NCBI GenBank assembly: GCA_015487825.1
Contig: WFOZ01000146.1
Span: 1-7,329 of the forward strand
Direction of reading: 5' to 3'
DNA: 7,329 bases
From: Planctomycetaceae bacterium
GTDB lineage: Bacteria > Planctomycetota > Planctomycetia > Planctomycetales > Planctomycetaceae
Shown piece after piece: positions 1-5,838 of the stretch. A model generated the notes under the pieces. The model did not search any database. It was not told where the DNA came from and saw only the letters and a list, made by a program, of their open reading frames with translations. Every line of letters begins with the position of its first letter. Positions within the stretch are counted from its first letter, which is position 1. The position numbers and the translations under genes are program-made.

Positions 1-711
1 ATTGCGGGATTTAATGGACTGAAAAGCTTCAACCAGATCATCAATTCCTTTATCTCTTGCGATCCGACCGACAAAACCGATCACATCCGCTTCTTGAGAT
101 ATCTCCAGGTTTCCCCGCAGCTTACGGGCAATTATCTGCTTCTCTTTAGTCAGTTCGAAACGGTCTGCCTGAACGCCATTTGAAGAACCGGAGCCCAGAA
201 CGCAAATTTTACGCTCAGCACAAATACTTTGTTCCACATATTTCTTTTTCAGACTTTGAGACACTGAAACAACGTGATGCGAACAGGATGCAGCAATTCT
301 TTCACAAGCCAGTAATAATTTCCTGGAACGACCTGTTTTCGTTTCTGCCCGCAATCCCCGCAGCAGATAAATTCGAACTGGGACTCGAGCAACACGTGCG
401 GCCAGCATTCCCAGCAACCCTGCCTTGGGAGTGCTGGCGTTGACAATTTCAGGGCGGATTTTCAGCAGTAGACGCGATAACTGAAACAAACATTTCAGGT
501 CCGTCCAAGGTGAGATTTTTCGTAATAGTGGAAGCCCATAAACTGCAATCCCCTCTTTTTCCCCTATCTGTTCGAGCTGTTTACTCGGATTGGAAATGAG
601 GCTGATTTCGTATCCCAACTGCTGAAAATAGCGTAACTGACCGGTTCGAGAGAGAAAACTCTCTGCGGTCTGTGCATCGGTAACAATATAGGTCAGCTTC
701 GTTCGAGTCAT
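1..711 (-). CDS. GT4-family glycosyltransferase, CapM-like (3' end cut by window)
   Basis: I translated this stretch directly: 237 codons are open from the ATG at 711-709 to the window edge, so the C-terminal part is missing. The N-terminal GT-B domain shows S21-R-T-G-Q-L-R-Y-F, the usual start-of-fold pattern, then NASTPKAGLLG (residues 91-101), RIYLLRGLRAET (113-124) and HHVVSVSQSLKKKY (145-158). The start of the C-terminal donor-binding domain is VIGFVGRIARDKGIDDLVEAF (210-230), typical of GT4 enzymes close to CapM/PglA. The catalytic EX7E region lies beyond the edge. GT4 enzymes are retaining transferases that use nucleotide-sugars at the cytoplasmic membrane face; the sugar cannot be told here. 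The start follows the previous gene's stop by one base (TAA-G-ATG), suggesting translational coupling. Family call is firm; CapM subgroup is moderate. Confidence 0.9.
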   Translation of the reverse strand, partial: MTRTKLTYIVTDAQTAESFLSRTGQLRYFQQLGYEISLISNPSKQLEQIGEKEGIAVYGLPLLRKISPWTDLKCLFQLSRLLLKIRPEIVNASTPKAGLLGMLAARVARVPVRIYLLRGLRAETKTGRSRKLLLACERIAASCSHHVVSVSQSLKKKYVEQSICAERKICVLGSGSSNGVQADRFELTKEKQIIARKLRGNLEISQEADVIGFVGRIARDKGIDDLVEAFQSIKSRN

Positions 712-712
712 C

Positions 713-1918
713 TTACGCAGCCTTTCGTTTTACAGAAGCATTTCCGAAATAGGCCGTGGTTATATCGTAAAGATGGTTATAAAATTCGAGACGACGTCCC
801 ATTAAAAGAGAATTCAAATACTCTTGAGCCTTGCTGTGATTTCCAGCTGCGTGACGATCCAGCAAATCCGGCTGATTTATGAATGAAGCTATTTTTTCTG
901 CCAAAAGTCCACTCTCTTTAACGGGAACAAGAGATTCCTGAGTAAGAAGTTCGGCTATCCCGGGAATATCAGTTCCTATACAGGGCAGGCCACGAGCCAT
1001 TGCTTCAACGAGAGCGCGAGGCAGTCCTTCAGTAAATGAAGGAAGCACAAACAGATCTGAGCGATCAAGTTCAGCACGGACCGGACCTCCCGGAGGAAGA
1101 TGCCCCAGAAAGCTCACGGAATCCTGAACTCCAAGTTGAACCGCCAGTGCCTCAAGTTCACTGCGAATGGCACCATCTCCCAACAGCGCAAGACTAACTT
1201 CCAGACCCATTTTTCGACAAAGGCTTACAGCCTCAATCAATTGAGTCTGTCCTTTGTAATAGACATTCATTGTCCCAACATTGACAAGACGCCAGCGACT
1301 GCCATGATTACCGAACGACTTTGGCGCGGGAGAAAAATGATTTTCATCGAGAACGATATCCGAACAATGCGTGCTGAATGAATCCTCTGCAGGGGGGTAG
1401 TTCTTTTGAAGTGCATGCTCAGTAACATATGAACTGCCTGATGCATGGGCACACAGTTTCTTTTGTTGCTGCGAATACTGAATTCGAAACAGCGGTCTGA
1501 GGGGATGCTTCATTGTCCCCGGTGCTAACGATTGATAAGAATCACCAACCACTTCAACTGAATAGGGATGATGTACCCGTTGCAGATCGCGGTAAGCCAA
1601 TTCCCCAAGTTTGCCCGGAACAATCATCAACACAGCTGTTTTCTCTGCAAGAATATTTTTTATCAGCCTTTTAATTTCAGACTTTTTTCTGAAATAATCA
1701 ATCGCTCCATCCCATGATCCAACTGAGATAACATCAACACCCGTACCAAGTGAGACGCGGCTACCAACAGGCTCTGGTGTTCTTGAAATAATATCAACAT
1801 GGTCGAACACTTGTAGATACCTTGATTGGAAGAAGTCATAATTATAATGAGAAGGTGAAACAAGAGTTCCATTTGAACTATGACTGTAGCGATGATCAAA
1901 GAATATCGATAATTTCAT
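713..1918 (-). CDS. GT4-family glycosyltransferase
   Basis: A complete GT-B fold glycosyltransferase of about 401 residues. In numbering from the upstream ATG (1945), the C-terminal domain begins near WRLVNVGTMNVYYKGQ (218-233), followed by LALLGDGAIRSELE (252-265) and the donor-site signature LPSFTEGLPRALVEAMARG (301-319), with the EX7E pair E306 and E314 and then P321-C-I-G-T-D-I-P-G. The N-terminal FFDHRYSHSSNG would be the acceptor-side start. I chose the ATG at 1918-1916 because MKLSIFFDHRY is a normal GT4 beginning and an AGGA lies 14 nt upstream; an in-frame ATG at 1945 adds nine residues but has no ribosome-binding site. It probably transfers one sugar of the repeat unit; donor and acceptor are unknown. 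The protein ends in KRKAA, and its stop is one base from the next start. Confidence 0.92.
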   Translation of the reverse strand: MKLSIFFDHRYSHSSNGTLVSPSHYNYDFFQSRYLQVFDHVDIISRTPEPVGSRVSLGTGVDVISVGSWDGAIDYFRKKSEIKRLIKNILAEKTAVLMIVPGKLGELAYRDLQRVHHPYSVEVVGDSYQSLAPGTMKHPLRPLFRIQYSQQQKKLCAHASGSSYVTEHALQKNYPPAEDSFSTHCSDIVLDENHFSPAPKSFGNHGSRWRLVNVGTMNVYYKGQTQLIEAVSLCRKMGLEVSLALLGDGAIRSELEALAVQLGVQDSVSFLGHLPPGGPVRAELDRSDLFVLPSFTEGLPRALVEAMARGLPCIGTDIPGIAELLTQESLVPVKESGLLAEKIASFINQPDLLDRHAAGNHSKAQEYLNSLLMGRRLEFYNHLYDITTAYFGNASVKRKAA

Positions 1919-1968
1919 AACGATTACTATTTTCCTAAACTGCATACCGAGTTATGTATATAAACAGT

Positions 1969-2565
1969 CTATGCTGCTTTATTACTAATTGTTTTGACTG
2001 GCCTGGCAGGGACACCTACACAAATTGTACCTGCGTCAACATCTTTAGTGACCACTGCCCCTGCCCCGACAACACTGCCGCTTCCTATTGATGTTCCGGC
2101 TAGAATTCTGACTCCACAACCAATCCAGACATTATTTTCAATCGTCACTGGAGCATATATTACAGGGGCGTCTCTAATTGATATCAAATGATTGTTATAG
2201 CTGTGCTCAGTGGTCATCACTGTGGAAGCATGGGCAATCGAGACGTGTGAGCCAATTTTTAGACCGCCACTTGCATCAAGATAACACATTGGGTGAATCG
2301 ATATATGATCTCCCAGTTCCAGCTTATCGATGTTAGGTAGATAAACGTTTTCGTAGATCGCGACACACTCTCCGCATTTTCTTGCCAGTCTGGAAATAAT
2401 TATATATCTCATCGCAATACCTAGTTTTGTTGGTACAGGACGAACAATCAGATAGAGTATTTTCGAGAAGGACCTTGGCATAACTCTTAGGATAAGTGTT
2501 CCGAATAATAGAATGGGTCGGAACAGATTATAGATATCGCGACCTCTCATTTTGTTTTCTTTCAT
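1969..2565 (-). CDS. Left-handed beta-helix (hexapeptide-repeat) acyltransferase
   Basis: 198 residues, within the usual size of WbbJ/maltose-acetyltransferase-like enzymes. The N-terminal 60 residues are hydrophobic and basic (FRPILLFGTLILRVMP, 15-30) and may be a membrane-associated helix. The hexapeptide repeats start near L82-E-L-G-D-H and continue through LKIGSHVSIAHAS (102-114), VTIENNVWIGCGVRILAG (140-157), TSIGSGSVVGAGAVVTKDV (158-176) and the closing GVPARPVK (184-191). H121 in TTEH is in the position of the catalytic histidine of this family. Members transfer acetyl or similar groups from an acyl-CoA to a sugar hydroxyl or amino group; here it probably decorates the polysaccharide or a precursor sugar. 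The ATG at 2565 has a weak CAGG about nine bases upstream; an ATG five codons later is possible. The gene sits 26 nt after the Wzy-like gene. The protein ends in NKAA. Confidence 0.93.
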   Translation of the reverse strand: MKENKMRGRDIYNLFRPILLFGTLILRVMPRSFSKILYLIVRPVPTKLGIAMRYIIISRLARKCGECVAIYENVYLPNIDKLELGDHISIHPMCYLDASGGLKIGSHVSIAHASTVMTTEHSYNNHLISIRDAPVIYAPVTIENNVWIGCGVRILAGTSIGSGSVVGAGAVVTKDVDAGTICVGVPARPVKTISNKAA

Positions 2566-2591
2566 ATCGTGTAGCCTGTTGCGATTTCACT

Positions 2592-3845
2592 TCAGGCTGC
2601 AATTCGCTTTTGAGAATTAATGTCTCTTGTGTTTTTCGCTTGATTAATCGTTTTCTTATTGGGTGTATTGTCGAGAAAGGCTAAAACAAAAGCCCCCATC
2701 GCAATCCATGTGTGATGTCGATAAGTAACCAGAGTCATTGATGAAATACAGACGAATACTAATAATGATTTTCGAAAAACAGTGTACTGCAGGCGATCCA
2801 GAATAAAGGCATTACGAAAAAAAATGAGTAAGGTTAGTACTGCTGCGATTGCCCCGGTAATTCCTGTCGAGAGAAGCCATTCAAGATAGGTGTTATGCGG
2901 AGATGCGCGATGGACTCCCGTGTCAGTGACGTGGACAACTCCCTCTCCAATCAATCGAGCTCCCAATGCACTTTCGACTCCTCCGATTCCAACACCTGTT
3001 TTCCAGTTATCGCGCAATACCTCAACAGCTGCTGTCCAGATAGGCAGGCGGTCTCCCATTGTGCTGAGTGTTTCAATATCTCTGAATCGTTCGGTCAGTT
3101 TTTCTAACGGTCCATCTTCAACGGTAAACAACACAATCCCCAGCAGCATACACCCCATCGCTGCAACGATGCGAAGAGAAGTCAATTGCTTTCCCAGCAG
3201 GAATACTCCACATGTAATCATCAGGGCCAAAGCCGCTCCGCGGGATCCGGACAACAACGTTGCCAGGAAGAAAATCCCGGCTAAGGACATAAAGACTGAT
3301 TGAGGAATAGCTCTCAGTTTGCGACTCTGCATAAAAAAACGATTGTCGATAATATAGCAGGAGACAGTCAGTAGAAACGCCAGCGCCATCTGACTCCCGA
3401 ATGTATTGGGGTTGGTCACGCGCCCTGCTTCAGAAGTTATAATAGAACCAAGTCTTGCCCCATCGCTGAGATAAATGGTAAAGACAAGGTTAACAAAGCT
3501 TGCTGCCAGAAATGTCATGACTGCCCAGTTTACTATTCGCAGGTTTTTTAATGCACTTCCCAAGGCAACAGAGCTGCACAGGTTTGCCAGAATGATCATC
3601 CCGCGTCCCAGTTCAGTACTTTTTGTCACCAGAAGGCTGGATACTGCAACGCAAAGAATAAAAACGACGACCCATGAATTGGCAAGAGACTTTGACGTAA
3701 ACCAACAGTATGCTCCCCACAAAACTGCCGGGAAGCAGAGTACAAATTCCGCATAGGGAATGAAGCTGAATAAATCTGGGAATACAACAAAAATGGAACT
3801 GCATCCACTGCTGAATATTGCCAGAAATAAGATTAAATAAAGCAT
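2592..3845 (-). CDS. O-antigen ligase/polymerase-like (Wzy/WaaL-type) membrane protein
   Basis: A polytopic membrane protein of about 417 residues with many hydrophobic segments. In numbering from the upstream TTG (3857), the family marks are GRVTNPNTFGSQMA (145-158), SGSRGAA (203-209), GDRLPIWTAA (268-277), TGVGIGG (287-293) and HNTYLEWLLSTGITG (321-335), with the His-Asn-Thr-Tyr-Glu cluster in the large periplasmic loop of Wzy/WaaL proteins. Near the end, RHHTWIAMGAFVLAF (380-394) matches the last membrane helix. It would join undecaprenyl-linked repeat units into polymer, or ligate polymer to an acceptor; since a flippase is in the same operon, polymerase is my first choice, but sequence alone does not separate the two. 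The start is the ATG at 3845-3843; the open frame allows a TTG four codons earlier, and neither has a ribosome-binding site. The protein ends in KRIAA after a hydrophilic tail of about 25 residues. Confidence 0.9.
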   Translation of the reverse strand: MLYLILFLAIFSSGCSSIFVVFPDLFSFIPYAEFVLCFPAVLWGAYCWFTSKSLANSWVVVFILCVAVSSLLVTKSTELGRGMIILANLCSSVALGSALKNLRIVNWAVMTFLAASFVNLVFTIYLSDGARLGSIITSEAGRVTNPNTFGSQMALAFLLTVSCYIIDNRFFMQSRKLRAIPQSVFMSLAGIFFLATLLSGSRGAALALMITCGVFLLGKQLTSLRIVAAMGCMLLGIVLFTVEDGPLEKLTERFRDIETLSTMGDRLPIWTAAVEVLRDNWKTGVGIGGVESALGARLIGEGVVHVTDTGVHRASPHNTYLEWLLSTGITGAIAAVLTLLIFFRNAFILDRLQYTVFRKSLLVFVCISSMTLVTYRHHTWIAMGAFVLAFLDNTPNKKTINQAKNTRDINSQKRIAA

Positions 3846-3895
3846 GTTACAAATCAATAAACATTAAAAATCATCTATCTTAGAACAGATTCCGG

Positions 3896-5119
3896 TTAGC
3901 TGGCCAGCTTTCCTGATAACGCAATACCGGATGGCTTCTGCTGCAACCAGAGTTCCGTAAAACACTTTGAGGACTGCCCAACTTCAAAAGGACTTTTGCA
4001 GAATTCGTCCTGCAAATATCGTTTCCCATCACCTGTTTCATGCTGCCGCAGCATTTCTCGACAACACTGAACCCAGTTCTGATTTGATGATGAAAGTGAC
4101 CTTGCCTTGATGCCGGGCAGAAACTTTTGTATCTCCGGAATTACCGGCAACTCGCTTGCCAGAACTGGTGTCCCGCAGGCAATCGCTTCGAGAACAACTC
4201 CCGGTAAGCCTTCTGTCAGTGATGGAAACAGCATCAGGTCAGCAGCCTGCAATAACCGAAACACATCACTTCGACTTCCTGCCAGCGTTACATGGTCAAT
4301 CAGGTTTCGGCGATGAATTTCGTTTTCAGTTTTTGCGGCGATATCAATTGCCTCCAGGTTTGCATCCCGGTCACCAACCAGTAACAGATGTGCCGAGATT
4401 CCAGACTTCCGGCAGTCATCAAAAATATCGATTAAACGAAGGTGATTCTTCGGCTTTCGAAAATTTCCCACATGAATAAACAGGGTTTGAGTTTCATCAA
4501 TCCCAAATTCCTGACGAACAGATTGATACCTCTCTGCTTTCTGAATCTGAGAGGTATCAATCCCGTTATAAAGAACCTGACAGCGAGGGTCTGCTTTCCA
4601 GTTCTCTGACCAGCAGGAAGAAAGAGAGGATTCGCTCACTCCAAGGATATCTGTCGCGTAACGTTGAACCATACCTTTCAGAATTCGCGTCTTGGCTTTT
4701 CGTATCAGTCCCTTTGAGCCGGAGTTGCCATCGTTTCGATAATGCACAATTCGTCGAGGAACACCCGCCCTGGCTGCCTGTCTGACGATATACCCTGAAG
4801 AATGGTAGACATGTGAGTGAACGATATCAGTTTTTCGCTCTCTCAGTAAATCGGGAAATCGTTTATGAAAATGCCTGTCAAGTCGCAGCGGATGAACCTC
4901 GCCTCCCATCTTCCGGATTTCATCGTCCAGCGTCCCCGTTTCTCCCGAAAGGGAAACATATTCCGCGTGAATGCCTTCACGAGAACAACGGCGCATTACA
5001 TCCAGAGTTCTCAATTCTGCCCCACCGGGAATCATGCGACCGAAGATATGCATAATCTTTACCGGTTTTTCACAGGATGGCTGTTTGTTCTGAATGGAAT
5101 GTGGAAGCAGGTTCAACAT
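3896..5119 (-). CDS. GT4-family glycosyltransferase, EpsF-like
   Basis: 407 residues, a full-length GT-B enzyme. The N-terminal domain opens with KIMHIFGRMIPGGAELRTLD (21-40), whose GGAE glycine loop is typical of EpsF-like GT4 proteins, followed by DIVHSHVYHSSGYIVR (98-113). The interdomain region holds VLYNGID (182-188). The C-terminal domain shows FIHVGNFRKPKNH (214-226), LLLVGD (245-250) and the donor-binding LFPSLTEGLPGVVLEAIACG (297-316) with E303 and E311 as the EX7E pair. It probably adds one sugar to the lipid-linked repeat unit. The ATG at 5119 is used, giving a 20-residue lead before the first strand; the ATG at codon 23 is less likely because it would remove part of that strand. 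No clear ribosome-binding site is seen. The gene follows the longest intergenic gap in the window. The C-terminus is GKLAS, the only one here not ending in two alanines. The gene carries a perfect inverted repeat at 4521-4562. Confidence 0.93.
   Translation of the reverse strand: MLNLLPHSIQNKQPSCEKPVKIMHIFGRMIPGGAELRTLDVMRRCSREGIHAEYVSLSGETGTLDDEIRKMGGEVHPLRLDRHFHKRFPDLLRERKTDIVHSHVYHSSGYIVRQAARAGVPRRIVHYRNDGNSGSKGLIRKAKTRILKGMVQRYATDILGVSESSLSSCWSENWKADPRCQVLYNGIDTSQIQKAERYQSVRQEFGIDETQTLFIHVGNFRKPKNHLRLIDIFDDCRKSGISAHLLLVGDRDANLEAIDIAAKTENEIHRRNLIDHVTLAGSRSDVFRLLQAADLMLFPSLTEGLPGVVLEAIACGTPVLASELPVIPEIQKFLPGIKARSLSSSNQNWVQCCREMLRQHETGDGKRYLQDEFCKSPFEVGQSSKCFTELWLQQKPSGIALSGKLAS
4521..4562. 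repeat. Perfect 14-bp inverted repeat inside the EpsF-like glycosyltransferase gene
   Basis: The arms are GATTGATACCTCTC (4521-4534) and GAGAGGTATCAATC (4549-4562), exact reverse complements, separated by 14 nt. Pairing stops at 4520/4563 and 4535/4548. In the mRNA this would form a long stem with a 14-nt loop. It encodes about residues 186-200, the variable linker between the two GT-B domains just after the NGID motif. No run of U follows in the transcript direction, so it is not an intrinsic terminator. Confidence 0.9.
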
Positions 5120-5282
5120 AATTCGATATGGCTTTATGTAGCGATTTGTTGCCTTGTTAATTGATGACAGGTTTGCATCTTGTATTACTAACGGTTAATT
5201 TTTTTGCGTGTTGCGCAAATTTCCTGGGAGATTTGATTTTGGTTACGGCTCTCAGAATGAACTAGCCGTGCCGGGATATAAC
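5120..5282. other. 163-nt intergenic gap, the longest in the cluster
   Basis: This lies between the stop of the acyltransferase and the start of the EpsF-like glycosyltransferase. The stretch nearer the glycosyltransferase is AT-rich, with seven T in a row at about 5199-5206 on the plus strand. It contains two small inverted repeats: 5245-5250/5264-5269, and TTTGCG/CGCAAA around a CAACA loop on the transcribed-sense strand near 5202-5219. The second is followed by A's rather than T's on that strand, so it is not a terminator. I could not fit a good -35/-10 pair or a ribosome-binding site. An internal promoter or RNA-processing site remains possible. I see no coding sequence of its own here. 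Confidence 0.6.
5245..5269 (-). repeat. Small hairpin after the first acyltransferase gene
   Basis: On the minus strand the sequence reads ACGGCT, 13 nt, AGCCGT, starting 14 nt after the TAA of the acyltransferase gene. The six-base-pair stem has no U-run behind it, so it does not look like an intrinsic terminator. It could slow 3' exonucleases or be chance; a stem of this size is common. Confidence 0.35.
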
Positions 5283-5822
5283 TTATGCCGCTTTGCCGAA
5301 GAAATGCTCTTCGAGATACTCTTTCTTCTGCTCGCGTCCCATCTGTTTGGTATGCATTTGCTGTTGTTGAATACTTTCCCAATATTCATCCGTAGTCTTC
5401 AGGCAGCGTGCTGGAATTCCTACTGCAACATATCCGGAAGGAATATCTCTGGTTACGATTGCACCTGCCCCGATGACACAGTTATCGCCAATTTCAACTC
5501 CAGGTAAAATCATTGCGCGTTGCCCGATAAAAACATTATTTCCAATTTTAATGGGAGCAATGACATCAACCGATTCATCACGATCCCGGAAAATCCAGAC
5601 TCCGCCATCATGGGTCATCATGCGAACTTCGCCTCCCACTGTCACATGATTACCCAGGCGAATCAGATACGGTTCAGACCCAAATGTTCCGGAGCTTACA
5701 TTGATAAACCGGCACTGCTTACCAAATTTTACCCCGAGCGCCTTAACAAACTTCTCTGGCGAAAATCTTTGAAGCCACTTCATATGCAAAGCATTAATAA
5801 TGCGAAGAAATATTCTTAACAT
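5283..5822 (-). CDS. Left-handed beta-helix (hexapeptide-repeat) acyltransferase, LbH_MAT-like
   Basis: 179 residues. The repeats run from about residue 35: CRFINVSSGTFGSEPYLIRL (37-56) then GNHVTVGGEV, the TTH-like catalytic region MMTHDGGVWIFRD (68-80) with H71, PIKIGNNVFIGQRAMILPG (90-108), EIGDNCVIGAGAIVTRDI (110-127) and VAVGIPARCLK (132-142). The FGSEPYLI plus THDGGVW pattern is that of acetyltransferases often found in capsule and exopolysaccharide loci. It would O- or N-acylate a sugar using an acyl-CoA donor. It is clearly different from the other acyltransferase in the cluster, so the two may act at different positions. After the fold comes a Gln/Lys/Glu-rich helical tail (about 145-175) ending in FGKAA. 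The ATG at 5822 is preceded by a clear AAGGA, and the gene lies 16 nt after the flippase stop. Confidence 0.93.
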   Translation of the reverse strand: MLRIFLRIINALHMKWLQRFSPEKFVKALGVKFGKQCRFINVSSGTFGSEPYLIRLGNHVTVGGEVRMMTHDGGVWIFRDRDESVDVIAPIKIGNNVFIGQRAMILPGVEIGDNCVIGAGAIVTRDIPSGYVAVGIPARCLKTTDEYWESIQQQQMHTKQMGREQKKEYLEEHFFGKAA

Positions 5823-5829
5823 GATAAAT

Positions 5830-5834
5830 TCCTT
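5830..5834 (-). promoter_or_regulatory. Ribosome-binding site of the first acyltransferase gene
   Basis: On the minus strand the gap between the flippase TGA and the next ATG contains AAGGA with seven bases before the ATG at 5822. It is the clearest Shine-Dalgarno sequence in the window and fixes the start of that gene; most other genes here lack one. Confidence 0.65.
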
Positions 5835-5838
5835 TTAT

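Noticed and set aside
180..443. Plus-strand open frame of 87 codons
   Set aside because: It lies opposite the CapM-like glycosyltransferase, whose protein motifs are clear along this whole stretch. The plus-strand product has no recognisable features.
2890..3303. Plus-strand open frame of 137 codons
   Set aside because: It is antisense to the conserved part of the Wzy-like gene, including the SGSRGAA coding region. Its Pro/Ser/Thr/Asn-rich composition is typical of a shadow frame.
3780..3845. Possible lipoprotein signal (FSSGC) at the N-terminus of the Wzy-like protein
   Set aside because: The -3 residue is Ser rather than Leu/Val/Ile, there is no basic N-terminal region, and the segment fits the first membrane helix of a polytopic protein.
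3995..4016. 7-bp inverted repeat TTTGCAG/CTGCAAA with an 8-nt loop in the EpsF-like gene
   Set aside because: Repeats of this length are expected by chance in a window of this size, and it lies within coding sequence with no U-run after it.
5199..5221. TTTGCG/CGCAAA hairpin next to a homopolymer run, as an intrinsic terminator
   Set aside because: On the transcribed-sense (minus) strand the run after the stem is A, not T. It would face the plus strand only in the wrong order, and there is no plus-strand gene to end.
5188..5382. A minus-strand open frame of 64 codons containing SRRAFLRQS, which looks like a twin-arginine signal motif
   Set aside because: It overlaps the 3' end of the well-supported acyltransferase gene in another frame, has no hydrophobic stretch after the motif as a Tat signal needs, and has no ribosome-binding site. 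The motif is chance.
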